A stretch of 64,000 nucleotides of DNA, from NCBI RefSeq assembly GCF_050859505.1, contig NZ_CP193934.1, positions 2,294,001 to 2,358,000 on the forward strand, written 5' to 3'. This DNA comes from Marinirhabdus sp050859505 (GTDB lineage: Bacteria; Bacteroidota; Bacteroidia; Flavobacteriales; Flavobacteriaceae). Both the position numbers and the translations under genes were made by a program. Under the pieces are notes generated by a model that ran no database searches, was not told the origin of the DNA, and worked only from the letters and a program-made list of their open reading frames with translations. Below, piece after piece: positions 53,421 to 62,439 of the stretch; position 1 is the stretch's first letter; the number at the start of each line of letters is the position of its first letter.

Positions 53421-55892
53421 TTAAAACTTTGCAGTAAGCCTAACGTTAAATACTCTTGGCGATAAGAAGTTAGGGATGCTGTATTGTGTTTTACTGTACA
53501 CATCGCGTACAAAGGTGTTGGTGATGGAGTTTTGTACGTCAAAAATATTGAAGATTTCTGCGCCAATACTTAATTCCTTAAATGGTTTTAAGAGTCCAGA
53601 GTCCTTTAATTTATCTTGATGTATTAGTACATAGGAAACACCAAGGTCTGCGCGTGCGTAATCTTTTAAGCGTGTTTGGAAGTCGTATGGGTCTGCATAA
53701 CTAGGCGAGCCACCTGGCAATCCTGTTTGATATACTAAGTTCAAGTACATTTTTAAGTCTGGAATAATCTTTACGTAATCCTGAAAGAGTACTGCAAACT
53801 TTAAACGCTGATCTGTAGGTCTGAAAATATAGCCACGATCGTCAATGTTTTCTTCGGTTTTTAAATAGCCAAAACTTACCCAGCTTTCCGTTCCCGGCAC
53901 AAACTCTCCTGCAAGGCGCATATCTACTCCATAGGCATATGCCACAGCATTGTTATTTGCTCTGTAGCGTATACGTACATTCTCCAGTGTATATGGGTTT
54001 ACGTCTTGTAAATCTTTGTAGTAAATTTCACTGTTCAGGGTAAAAGGACGTCCCCAGAGTTTAAAACTATAGTCGTTTCCAAAAACAATATGAATGGATT
54101 GCTGCGCTTTTACATCTGGTCTCACCGTTCCTGTAGAATCTCTCAACTCACGATAGAAGGGAGGTTGGTGGTAAAAACCACCAGAGAGTCTGAAAAGCAT
54201 ATCCATATCCCAGTCTGGCTTTAACGTTACCTGTGCCCTTGGGCTTACCACAGTTTGTGTAACACTTTCAATACCATCGCCACTTACAGTCCAGTTTTGA
54301 GAACGAATCCCGGCATTTAGCCAAAGGTCATTGCTGCCAACTGTAGTAGCCTTGCTCCACTGCGCAAAGCCGGAAAAACGATTGATCTGTACATCATTTT
54401 GTGCTCTAATATCTGTAAAAGGAACTATAGGTGCAGTGAAGGGCGCATAGGGTTGGTTATTGGCAAAATCGATAATAGGAGGGCGGATAGAAAAACCTGC
54501 CGAATCTATAATTTCATATTCCTGTACTCGGTCTCTAATATCTTCGCGGGTATATTTTACACCGTATTCTATAGTAGTATCGTCGTTCACCGAAATAATT
54601 CCTTTGTGCTCTGCATTAAAAATAAGGGCATCCAGATCGTTACGGGCGTGGGTTAATTGTGATCCAATACCTTCGCTAAACTCTACATCACCCAGATTGT
54701 CATCTCCAATGTTGGTATTTACTTCCCCTAAGCGGTATTGTGCGAGAATATCGAAATATTCTTGCTCCGTTGTTTGGTAGGCACTGGCAATAAATTTTGC
54801 GGTGTAGGTGTCTGAGGCTGCATAAGTTCCTTTAAACGCTCCAAAATACGTGTTGTAGCGGTCTTGTTCTTGTCCTTCGTAAAAAACCAGCAGCGCAATA
54901 GGATCTGCCAGGGTACCAAAATTGGTCTGGCGGGTAAGGGGTTCGTAATCATATTGATTAACGGCAATGTTTCCAAGGAATCCTAATTCGAATTTATTAC
55001 TGAATTTATACGTCAAATACGTCTGCGCATCGGCAAACTTTGGACGGAAATTGGTTTCGGTTTGCTTGGCATTTACAAACAGGCTGTTGTCACGGTAGCG
55101 TAATCCTACAATGCCTCGAAGTCTTTCGTTTTTTGAAATTCCTTCAACCGAAACGTTGGCGCCTAACAGACTTAAATCTGCCGTAGCTCCAAAAGATACA
55201 GGACGACGGTATTCAATATCTAGTACTGAAGATAACTTATCGCCATATTTTGCTTGAAATCCACCTGCCGAAAAATCTACAGATCGTGTTAAGTCACTAT
55301 TTACAAAGCTTAACCCTTCTTGTTGCCCACTTCGGATTAAAAAAGGGCGGTATACTTCAATTTCGTTAACATACACTAGGTTTTCATCGTAATTACCACC
55401 TCTCACGGCGTATTGCGTACTTAATTCATTATTACTTACCACCCCTGGAAGCGATTTCAATAAATTTTCCACCCCCGCATTGGCGCCAGGAATTTTCCTG
55501 ATCGCTTCAGGACTAATGGTAGTTAATCCTTCAATTCGCTTGCGTTTTTTGGTAGATATTACCACTTGCGCTATTTGCTCTATGTCTACTTTTAAAACTG
55601 GATTGAGCTCAAAATCTTCATTTGCTGCTAAGGAAGGAATAGTAATGGTCGCATTTTTATGGCTCACGTGCGAGAACGTAATGGTAATTTCTTGTTCAGA
55701 TGGGACTTCAATGAGGTAAAACCCATCAAAATTGGTTTGTGAACCAATACCGTTGCCGGCACTTACGTTCACAGCATTGATAGGAATATTGTTTTCATCT
55801 AAAATAACACCTTTAATGGTTGCATTCTGGGCAATTGTAGTTGCTGAAATACAAAAAAGGGCTAAAACGAGGGAGCGTATAAATGTTTTCAA
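53421..55892 (-). CDS. TonB-dependent outer-membrane receptor
   Basis: 823 residues. After a signal peptide (cut near TTIAQ) there is a carboxypeptidase-D regulatory-like domain (about 24-110; ATIKGVILDENNIPINAVNV), then the plug (about 125-230; VENLLKSLPGVVSNNELSTQ, VRGGNYDENLVYVNEIEVY) and a barrel that ends ...SPRVFNVRLTAKF. No SusD gene is nearby, so it is not a polysaccharide-utilisation receptor of the SusC type. Siderophore, vitamin or peptide import is possible. It lies 16 bases after the M23 peptidase gene, which points to a common operon. Confidence 0.93.
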   Translation of the reverse strand: MKTFIRSLVLALFCISATTIAQNATIKGVILDENNIPINAVNVSAGNGIGSQTNFDGFYLIEVPSEQEITITFSHVSHKNATITIPSLAANEDFELNPVLKVDIEQIAQVVISTKKRKRIEGLTTISPEAIRKIPGANAGVENLLKSLPGVVSNNELSTQYAVRGGNYDENLVYVNEIEVYRPFLIRSGQQEGLSFVNSDLTRSVDFSAGGFQAKYGDKLSSVLDIEYRRPVSFGATADLSLLGANVSVEGISKNERLRGIVGLRYRDNSLFVNAKQTETNFRPKFADAQTYLTYKFSNKFELGFLGNIAVNQYDYEPLTRQTNFGTLADPIALLVFYEGQEQDRYNTYFGAFKGTYAASDTYTAKFIASAYQTTEQEYFDILAQYRLGEVNTNIGDDNLGDVEFSEGIGSQLTHARNDLDALIFNAEHKGIISVNDDTTIEYGVKYTREDIRDRVQEYEIIDSAGFSIRPPIIDFANNQPYAPFTAPIVPFTDIRAQNDVQINRFSGFAQWSKATTVGSNDLWLNAGIRSQNWTVSGDGIESVTQTVVSPRAQVTLKPDWDMDMLFRLSGGFYHQPPFYRELRDSTGTVRPDVKAQQSIHIVFGNDYSFKLWGRPFTLNSEIYYKDLQDVNPYTLENVRIRYRANNNAVAYAYGVDMRLAGEFVPGTESWVSFGYLKTEENIDDRGYIFRPTDQRLKFAVLFQDYVKIIPDLKMYLNLVYQTGLPGGSPSYADPYDFQTRLKDYARADLGVSYVLIHQDKLKDSGLLKPFKELSIGAEIFNIFDVQNSITNTFVRDVYSKTQYSIPNFLSPRVFNVRLTAKF

Positions 55893-55908
55893 AAGCTATA
55901 GATGTGTT

Positions 55909-57597
55909 TTATTTTCTGAAAAAAGTTGCTTCAAATGTAGTACTATTTCCCACATTATCCACGACGATCAATTTCAAGTTGTTTTCGGTATCTTTTACGA
56001 TGTCATCGTCAAAATCATAGGTTAGAAGGTCGGTTTTGTAATTATATTCCGTTAAAATATACTTTCCATTCACCGTAGCGCGGTACGAACTTATGCCGCT
56101 TAGGTCGTCCTCAATTTTCATTTCCAGCGTTTTATTGCTGCTTATCCACTTGCCATCATCAAAGTTTACAGCTTTTACCGTGGGTGGTGTGGTGTCTATC
56201 GCCAACGTATACGTTCCAAAAGTGCGGACTCTCGTGGTGAGTTTGTTTCCGCTTCTTGAAGTGCTGTTGTAATAAGGTTGTCCTCTGTAATTGAGCCTGC
56301 CAATATATAATTTTGAAAGATCCGTTGCCTCATAATTAGAAGCATCTACACTTATAGTAATGTTTTTGTGGATTGGGATGATGTCTTCGTGAAACGTTAA
56401 AGTGTCTCCTTTAGCTTCAATAGCTAAGTAGGTATTTTCGTATAAACTTTCAGCAGGAATGTAGATGTCAAATTTACCTTTGGTAATAGCCGTACCTTGC
56501 TTATGGTACACAAAATGGTCGGTTTCTTTGAGGTCTTTTGGCTCTGGATTTTCTTCTGTCTTCCCTTCAATAGGAATGGTAATGCTAACGGTGTTTCCTT
56601 TATAATCGGTTATTTCTATGGTATAATCTGAAGAAAAACCGTCTTCAATAGTTATGTAGCCATTATCGTCTTCGTTTACAATCACACTTAGCGGATTGTT
56701 ATCCTGGCGGAAGAGTTTCTGCACCCGGCTTTTATTGGTTTCAAAATATTCGTAGTCCATATATCTGTTCAGGTAGCGTGTTTCGGCAAATGTAAACTTC
56801 TCAAAAAGCACTTTAAATTTTTCTGAACCATTTACAGCCGTTTTTATTTGATACGCCCCGTTTTTATTGGAAGCACCATTTTGTTGGTCGTAGGTAGAAA
56901 TTCCGAAACCAATTTTCCCCAGGGCCGAAACTTTTTCAGTGGTATAGTTGCCGTCTTTTTGTTTGATCAATCGCAGTTTACTTCGGTTCCCTGAATTGTT
57001 TGCATACGCACTGTCACCCACAGGATATACAAATACCGAATTTACCAACGGAACCTTGGTGTCTGGAATTTCAATGCCAAAGAGCAAGGGGTTCATAGGG
57101 CGGGAAGCAGCGTCGCGAATTTCAAAATGAAGGTGTGGCCCACCGCTACTACCACTATTACCCGTGTAGCCAATAACCTCCCCTTTTTTTACGGACAGTA
57201 GTTTGTTTTCCGGAAAATCTTCAAACTCGAAACTTTCCTTTTCGTATTGTTTCTGCTTTACATAGTCTTCAATAGCGTTTGCATAGCGTTGTAAATGGGC
57301 GTATACGGTGGTGTAACCGTTTGGATGTTGAATGTACATCGCTTTTCCGTAGCCATAATGCGATACTTTAAGCCGGGTTATGTAGCCATCGGCCGGAGCA
57401 AGGATGGTGGCGCCTTCTTTTTGTTGTGTTTTGATGTCTAAACCACTATGAAAGTGATTGCTTCGCAGTTCGCCAAAGTTTCCAGATAAAATAAGAGGAA
57501 TTTCTAAAGGATTGCTAAAATAATCTTGTGGCACATCCTGTTGTGCGCCTGCCAATATGCTAAAAAATAAGGTTGCGGATAAAATGTATTGCTTCAT
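55909..57597 (-). CDS. M23 family metallopeptidase
   Basis: 562 residues with a signal peptide (cut near LAGAQQ). The peptidase domain is near the N-terminus (about 30-175): SGNFGELRSNHFHSGLDIKT with the first zinc His and Asp, then GGPHLHFEIRDA with the HxH ligand. The rest (about 180-562) has Ig-like beta domains, such as YTIEITDYKGNTVSITIP and the end LIVVDNVGNSTTFEATF. It likely cuts peptide cross-bridges in peptidoglycan. It is upstream of and probably co-transcribed with the TonB receptor gene. Confidence 0.92.
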   Translation of the reverse strand: MKQYILSATLFFSILAGAQQDVPQDYFSNPLEIPLILSGNFGELRSNHFHSGLDIKTQQKEGATILAPADGYITRLKVSHYGYGKAMYIQHPNGYTTVYAHLQRYANAIEDYVKQKQYEKESFEFEDFPENKLLSVKKGEVIGYTGNSGSSGGPHLHFEIRDAASRPMNPLLFGIEIPDTKVPLVNSVFVYPVGDSAYANNSGNRSKLRLIKQKDGNYTTEKVSALGKIGFGISTYDQQNGASNKNGAYQIKTAVNGSEKFKVLFEKFTFAETRYLNRYMDYEYFETNKSRVQKLFRQDNNPLSVIVNEDDNGYITIEDGFSSDYTIEITDYKGNTVSITIPIEGKTEENPEPKDLKETDHFVYHKQGTAITKGKFDIYIPAESLYENTYLAIEAKGDTLTFHEDIIPIHKNITISVDASNYEATDLSKLYIGRLNYRGQPYYNSTSRSGNKLTTRVRTFGTYTLAIDTTPPTVKAVNFDDGKWISSNKTLEMKIEDDLSGISSYRATVNGKYILTEYNYKTDLLTYDFDDDIVKDTENNLKLIVVDNVGNSTTFEATFFRK

Positions 57598-57741
57598 AAA
57601 AATTGTAATGCGCTATAAATTAAGGGGGGTTGTGAGGTATTGTATGTAATAACATTCAATATTACAAAAAATTGTAGAAAAGAGTTGGCTTATTTGCTGG
57701 TGTATGTTAACTTTGTGTTAGCAGTATTGATTAAAAATGAA

Positions 57742-58032
57742 ATGAGCGATCTTTCTGAAATTGTTGCTACGCTTGAAAATAGAATAAGTAAGATGCTTCA
57801 CAAGTATGAAAACCTGAAGCAGAAAAACATTCAATTAGCGCTAGAAACGGAAGAAACACAAAAATTGTTGGCAACATCTCAGGATGAAGCACAACAATGG
57901 CGGGAAAAATGTAGCTCATTGCAGTTGGCAAACTCAATGCTGGGCAGCGACCAACATAAACGAGAAACAAAGCTCAAAATAAATGCTTTAGTCCGGGAAA
58001 TTGACCAATGTATAACACAACTTTCCGATTAA
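57742..58032 (+). CDS. Coiled-coil protein upstream of zapA
   Basis: 96 residues from the ATG at 57742; the longer reading from 57640 adds an out-of-character leader. Nearly all of it predicts as a coiled coil (LENRISKMLHKYENLKQKNIQ), and the end has LVREIDQCITQL. It is 13 bases before zapA. Size, coiled coil and position suggest a ZapB-like partner of ZapA, which in E. coli links the FtsZ ring to the chromosome terminus. No direct similarity to ZapB was verified. Confidence 0.75.
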   Translation: MSDLSEIVATLENRISKMLHKYENLKQKNIQLALETEETQKLLATSQDEAQQWREKCSSLQLANSMLGSDQHKRETKLKINALVREIDQCITQLSD

Positions 58033-58045
58033 AACAATAAAATCA

Positions 58046-58336
58046 ATGTCAAACCCGTTAAAAATTAAGTTATCTATCGCAGACAGGGTGTATCCATTAA
58101 ACATCCCGCCAGAGCAGGAAGAAGGCCTTAGAAAAGCCAGCAAGAAGATAGAAGCCATGATTAAACAGTTTGAAAATAGTTATGCCGTTAGAGATAAACA
58201 AGATGTTCTGGCCATGTGTGCCTTACAATTTGCTACTCAGGTAGAACAAAAAAATATTGATACACAAACCGATACGCAACAAGTGGAAGAGCAGTTAAAA
58301 GCGCTTAACCAACTGTTACAAGAGCACCTATCGTAA
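58046..58336 (+). CDS. zapA: Cell division protein ZapA
   Basis: 96 residues. The N-terminal FtsZ-binding head (KIKLSIADRVYPLNIPPEQEE) and helix (LRKASKKIEAMIKQF) are followed by the coiled-coil tail. ZapA cross-links FtsZ filaments at midcell. The gene follows the coiled-coil gene and precedes the 6S RNA and rny, an order often seen in Bacteroidota. Confidence 0.9.
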   Translation: MSNPLKIKLSIADRVYPLNIPPEQEEGLRKASKKIEAMIKQFENSYAVRDKQDVLAMCALQFATQVEQKNIDTQTDTQQVEEQLKALNQLLQEHLS

Positions 58337-58380
58337 ACGTTCTTTACATATATTAAAAGGTTACTGCCTACATTAGTACT

Positions 58381-58388
58381 TATTTTTG
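58381..58388 (+). promoter_or_regulatory. Candidate -7 box of the 6S RNA gene
   Basis: TATTTTTG matches TAnnTTTG and lies between zapA and the structured RNA. It supports a separate transcript starting at about 58393. Confidence 0.5.
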
Positions 58389-58392
58389 GTAA

Positions 58393-58557
58393 ACTCAACA
58401 CGAATTCTTTAAAAAGGGTGAGTTAAAGTTGTAAAAGCGAGCCGTCTTCGAGCGGATACTTGACCAGCTTGTTAGCCCTAAACTTTTCTTTAAGGAGTTT
58501 ATTCAAAATCGCTATATTAATGTAGGCTTTTTTATACCCTATCGTGAACGGGGTATG
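58393..58557 (+). ncRNA. ssrS: 6S RNA, Bacteroidota type (6S-Flavo)
   Basis: The gap between zapA and rny is where Bacteroidota keep 6S RNA, and no reading frame fits it. A hairpin AACTCA/TGAGTT closes 58392-58424. The core is closed by AGCGA (58436-58440) and TCGCT (58509-58513), with CCG/CGG near the 5' side and AAACT/AGTTT inside. A last hairpin ATACCC/GGGTAT is at 58534-58556. 6S RNA binds RNA polymerase and shifts its use in stationary phase. The ends are estimates. Confidence 0.6.
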
Positions 58558-58608
58558 GTGTACAGGATATGGTATTTCATATTCAACAATTTAAATAAAT
58601 CAACAACC

Positions 58609-60177
58609 ATGGATACTACTATTATTATAGCCATTATTGCAGCCATAACCGGTGTTGTAGTTGGCTTTATAATTGCAAAAATACTAGAGCGTAACAACTC
58701 TTCACAGCTTATTAAAAACGCTAAAAAAGCTGCCTCTTCTATCTTAAAAGAAGCCAAAAGTGAAGGAGAAACCCTAAAAAAAGATAAAATTTTACAAGCC
58801 AAAGAGAAGTTTATCGAGCTGAAATCTGAACACGAAAAGGTAATCACCAGCCGTGAGAAGAAAATGAACGAAGCCGAAAAACGTACCCGTGACAAAGAAT
58901 CTCAGGTATCTGGCGAGTTGGGCAAAAACAAAAAGTTGAATGCCGAAATTGAAGATAAGAAAAAAGACTATAACGAGCGACTGGATTTCCTTGAAAAGAA
59001 ACGTACCGAAGTAGAAAAAATGCACCGCAGCCAGATAGAGCAGCTGGAAGTTATCTCCAGTCTTTCTGCCGAAGATGCCAAAGGGCAACTTATGGAAAGC
59101 CTAAAAGAAGAGGCGAAGACCAATGCCATGGCATTTATCCAAAACTCTGTGGAAGAAGCCAAAATGACGGCCCAACAGGAAGCCAAGAAAATTATTATTA
59201 GCACCATACAGCGGATCGGTACCGAAGAAGCGGTTGAAAATTGCGTCTCCGTATTTAACCTGGAGAGTGACGATGTAAAAGGACGTATTATTGGGCGGGA
59301 AGGCCGAAACATACGTGCTATTGAAGCCGCTACCGGTGTAGAAATTATTGTAGACGATACGCCAGAAGCGATCATCCTGTCTTGTTTTGATAGTGTGCGT
59401 CGTGAAGTAGCAAGACTTTCACTACACAAATTGGTAACCGATGGTAGAATACACCCGGCACGTATTGAAGAAGTAGTGAAAAAGACTTCTATGCAAATAG
59501 AAGAAGAAATTATAGACGTAGGAAAGCGTACCGTGATCGATCTAGGAATTCACGGCCTGCATCCGGAACTTATTAAAGCGGTGGGACGTATGCGCTACCG
59601 TTCGTCGTACGGGCAAAACCTGTTACAACACTCCCGTGAAGTAGCCAAATTATGTGGCGTGATGGCAAGCGAATTAGGCTTAAACCCTAAACTGGCCAAA
59701 CGGGCAGGATTGTTACATGATATTGGTAAAGTACCCGAAACGGAAACAGAAGTACCGCACGCCATTCTCGGAATGCAGTGGGCAGAGAAATACGGCGAAA
59801 AAGCAGAAGTATGTAACGCTATTGGAGCCCACCACGACGAAATAGAAATGACGAGCTTATTATCGCCTATTGTACAGGTGTGTGATGCCATTAGCGGTGC
59901 CAGACCGGGTGCAAGACGCCAGGTGTTGGACAGCTATATCCAGCGACTTAAAGATCTGGAAGCTATTGCCTTTGGCTTTAATGGGGTAAATAAAGCCTAC
60001 GCCATCCAGGCAGGTAGAGAATTACGGGTGATGGTAGAAAGCGAAAAAGTAAGCGACGAAAAAGCTGCACAGCTATCGTTTGAGATCTCACAAAAGATCC
60101 AGACCGATATGACGTATCCAGGCCAGGTAAAAGTAACCGTAATACGCGAAACCAGAGCGGTGAATATTGCGAAGTAA
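58609..60177 (+). CDS. rny: Ribonuclease Y
   Basis: 522 residues from the ATG at 58609, which gives the usual start with a membrane helix (IIIAIIAAITGVVVGFIIA). A long coiled coil follows (about 40-190), then a KH domain (GRIIGREGRNIRAIEAATG) and an HD domain (LLQHSREVAKL, GLLHDIGKVPE). It starts mRNA decay at the inner membrane in many bacteria. The 5' leader contains the 6S RNA region. A terminator follows the gene. Confidence 0.95.
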   Translation: MDTTIIIAIIAAITGVVVGFIIAKILERNNSSQLIKNAKKAASSILKEAKSEGETLKKDKILQAKEKFIELKSEHEKVITSREKKMNEAEKRTRDKESQVSGELGKNKKLNAEIEDKKKDYNERLDFLEKKRTEVEKMHRSQIEQLEVISSLSAEDAKGQLMESLKEEAKTNAMAFIQNSVEEAKMTAQQEAKKIIISTIQRIGTEEAVENCVSVFNLESDDVKGRIIGREGRNIRAIEAATGVEIIVDDTPEAIILSCFDSVRREVARLSLHKLVTDGRIHPARIEEVVKKTSMQIEEEIIDVGKRTVIDLGIHGLHPELIKAVGRMRYRSSYGQNLLQHSREVAKLCGVMASELGLNPKLAKRAGLLHDIGKVPETETEVPHAILGMQWAEKYGEKAEVCNAIGAHHDEIEMTSLLSPIVQVCDAISGARPGARRQVLDSYIQRLKDLEAIAFGFNGVNKAYAIQAGRELRVMVESEKVSDEKAAQLSFEISQKIQTDMTYPGQVKVTVIRETRAVNIAK

Positions 60178-60216
60178 ATTGCAGTTGCTCTTAGTGAGTG
60201 ACACCCAGTATATGAT

Positions 60217-60251
60217 ATCCCCAATTCATTGATTGAATTTGGGGATTTTTT
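60217..60251 (+). terminator. Terminator of rny
   Basis: ATCCCCAATTCA (60217-60228) pairs with TGAATTTGGGGAT (60234-60246) with one bulged T, followed by a T tract. Confidence 0.8.
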
Positions 60252-60338
60252 GTTTTTTATTTACGGACATCTTTAATTCGTTGATTGGGGAATTTTTATA
60301 TTTACGGGATAAAGACACCAAAATAGAGTTTATAACAA

Positions 60339-61158
60339 GTTAGGCAAAATATGAGAAAAAAGAAGCTGAATTCAATTGATTTAATAATTGAAAAACTTTC
60401 AGAGAGTTTTGCCAAAATAAAAAATTTTGGATTACTACAAGACTCAGAAGAAGGGCGACGATTATTTGATTTAATAGTGAAGTCTACAGCTGAGATGGAG
60501 AGTTTTCAGTCCCTTTTTCTAAATTATTATATACCAGCTTCAAACAAATCAATATTTGACAGTTGGACTCAAATATCCAATTCCAAATACAAACATTTAT
60601 TGAACATAAATAAAGACGATTTAAAAGACAATCTTTACGAAACAATTAGACTTGGGTACGTTGGATTATTTCATAAATATGAATCGTATTTAAAGGCTTT
60701 GGTTGATGCAACAAATTTCTTACTTAAAGAAATGAATGAAATAAGCAATTTACTTCCTGTTGAGAAGTATTGTCAAAAAGAATATGGGGTTAATATTTTT
60801 AAATCACATAATCACTTTGCAATTACAAGTAAAGTAAATTATATATCTAATTGCATAAAACACTATGATGGCTTACCTATTAAAGAGCCAATTCATAAAG
60901 AGTTCTTGACTTCAGACAAAACAAAAAAGATTGAAATTGGACGTGATGAATTCAAATCAGACATTGAACGAATGAAAATGCATTGTGAATTATTACTTTC
61001 ACAAATATTGATTTTAGGTTTTAAACAATTTATTGAAGCTGAGATTGATAATGAAAATGAAATTAAGCCAGAATTCAAAGAAAAATATGACGGAATTAAA
61101 AGTAACTTTGAATTAGTACTATCCGACTTTACAAAACCGAAAAAATACTTTGCCTAAC
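60339..61158 (+). other. Possible integron-type gene cassette (inverted core sites around one gene)
   Basis: GTTAGGCAAA at 60339-60348 and its exact complement TTTGCCTAAC at 61149-61158 enclose one gene. GTTAGGC fits the cassette core site GTTRRRY and GCCTAAC fits its partner RYYYAAC. The first lies a few bases before the ATG and the second includes the stop codon, as in cassettes. No integrase and no complete attC were found. Confidence 0.45.
60351..61157 (+). CDS. Orphan AT-rich gene, unknown function, inside the cassette-like repeats
   Basis: 268 residues, nearly all helical and rich in Lys, Glu, Asn and Ile, without signal or membrane helix. The segment SNCIKHYDGLP recalls helical HEPN-like families, but the Arg-x-His catalytic pattern of HEPN nucleases is not present. 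No confident domain. Codon use is more A+T-rich than in neighbours, and the gene sits between rny and an IS110 element, so it was probably acquired. A role in defence or stress is only a guess. Confidence 0.65.
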   Translation: MRKKKLNSIDLIIEKLSESFAKIKNFGLLQDSEEGRRLFDLIVKSTAEMESFQSLFLNYYIPASNKSIFDSWTQISNSKYKHLLNINKDDLKDNLYETIRLGYVGLFHKYESYLKALVDATNFLLKEMNEISNLLPVEKYCQKEYGVNIFKSHNHFAITSKVNYISNCIKHYDGLPIKEPIHKEFLTSDKTKKIEIGRDEFKSDIERMKMHCELLLSQILILGFKQFIEAEIDNENEIKPEFKEKYDGIKSNFELVLSDFTKPKKYFA

Positions 61159-61271
61159 AAAGAACTGAGGTAAAAAACAACCATTTTCTTCCTTAAATTT
61201 TGACATTATTTTTCTATGGCAAGAACTTCTCAATTTAAGTTTTTGCCTTTTTCATTTGTATGTAACTCAGG

Positions 61272-62240
61272 TTATTTTTTTAACACTGAAACAAATTCTT
61301 GGTCATAAGGCAGTCCTGATTTTGCAATTGCAAACGCCTGCCTTAATAACTTGTTGGCAACAGCGATTAACGCAAGCTTTTTACTCTTCCCTTTATTGAC
61401 CAAGCGTTCATAGATTGCCCTACACCCTTTATTATGTTTGCAGGCATTGAACGAACACAGGAACAATAGGTTTCGCAGCTTTTTGTTGCCTACTTTGCTT
61501 ATCCTACTTCGACCCCTAACGCTACTTCCAGACTCCCGTATGGTAGGTGTGATGCCTACATAACTACATAACTGGGAGGCATTCTCAAACTTGGAAAACC
61601 CATCGGTTACTACTATTAAGAACAATGCCGTCTTCATTCCTATTCCAGGTATACTCGTTAATAGTGTCAATTGGTGCTGTTGTTCTTTCTTGACCAGAGA
61701 GAGGATTCTTTCTTCGGTGGCTGCGAGTTCCTTGTCCAGGTGCTTTTTGTTTCTCTTCAAAGAGCGGAACACAGCTTTGGATGGTATACCCAGTGTTTCT
61801 TCACCGTGTATTTTGTTCTTGGTGGCTGTACGATGTTTGATGTAACTATCCATCAACCTAAAGAGTTGTAAACATTCGCTCTGGACTTCTGTCAAGGCAT
61901 TATAAAGCGGGACATCATTGATAAGACCATAGTCACAGATGGCTTTTGCATCGCTCTTATCGGTCTTTACTTTAGCCAGTTTCATCTGTATGAACCTTTT
62001 GACCGACAAAGGATTAACAACAGACACTTCTACACCATTTTTGTAAAGAAATTGTGCGAGCCTGTAATGGTAATAACCCGTTGCTTCCATAACGACCAGT
62101 GCCTGCTGTGGTAACGATTTTAAAAAGGTCTTAAAACCCTTTTCATCATTCTTGAACTGGTTGTGGCCACTACTGCTCCCGTGAACATCGAAGACATCTT
62201 TACTAATGTCAACTCCAAAAGTTTCATTATATTTATTCAT
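61272..62240 (-). CDS. IS110-family DEDD transposase
   Basis: 322 residues. The RuvC-like N-terminal domain carries the catalytic set Asp11 (GVDISKDVF), Glu52 (VVMEATGYY) and Asp94/Asp97 (KTDKSDAKA). The C-terminal Tnp_20 domain has LTSIPGIGMKTALFL, then SYVGITPTIRESGSS with the conserved Ser region (237-240) and SRISKVGNKKLRNLL. Both parts are complete, so the element may be active. It works with a bridge RNA coded beside it. Confidence 0.95.
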   Translation of the reverse strand: MNKYNETFGVDISKDVFDVHGSSSGHNQFKNDEKGFKTFLKSLPQQALVVMEATGYYHYRLAQFLYKNGVEVSVVNPLSVKRFIQMKLAKVKTDKSDAKAICDYGLINDVPLYNALTEVQSECLQLFRLMDSYIKHRTATKNKIHGEETLGIPSKAVFRSLKRNKKHLDKELAATEERILSLVKKEQQHQLTLLTSIPGIGMKTALFLIVVTDGFSKFENASQLCSYVGITPTIRESGSSVRGRSRISKVGNKKLRNLLFLCSFNACKHNKGCRAIYERLVNKGKSKKLALIAVANKLLRQAFAIAKSGLPYDQEFVSVLKK

Positions 62241-62282
62241 AAGAATTGATTTATGAAAGAACTAGCTACTCTACTCACAGCA

Positions 62283-62406
62283 ACTTAAAAACGAGATCTC
62301 AAGTCTCATAGAACTGATCGTGATTTAAGTAGTAAAAGAGAGAGGATTATCAATGTTGTCGAAGTCTAAAGCTTCACCGCATATAGTAACCTTAATTCTC
62401 TCTTTT
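62283..62406 (-). ncRNA. Candidate IS110 bridge RNA
   Basis: On the minus strand, upstream of the transposase, two adjacent stem-loops are visible. The first is closed by 62397-62406 with 62334-62343, ten perfect pairs (AAAAGAGAGA), then after a two-base bulge by ATTA/TAAT; it holds a GAAG/CTTC hairpin within a large loop. The second is closed by ACTTAAA/TTTAAGT (62324-62330 with 62283-62289), then ACGA/TCGT inside an internal loop. This is the expected layout of target- and donor-binding loops. The RNA may start nearer 62420. Confidence 0.55.
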
Positions 62407-62421
62407 GTTCTTTCTGATTAT

Positions 62422-62439
62422 ATAACTAAATCTAGTTAT
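62422..62439. other. Terminal hairpin at the left end of the IS110 element
   Basis: ATAACTA (62422-62428), AATC, TAGTTAT (62433-62439) is a perfect inverted repeat. It may mark the end region of the element or help the RNA fold. Confidence 0.4.
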
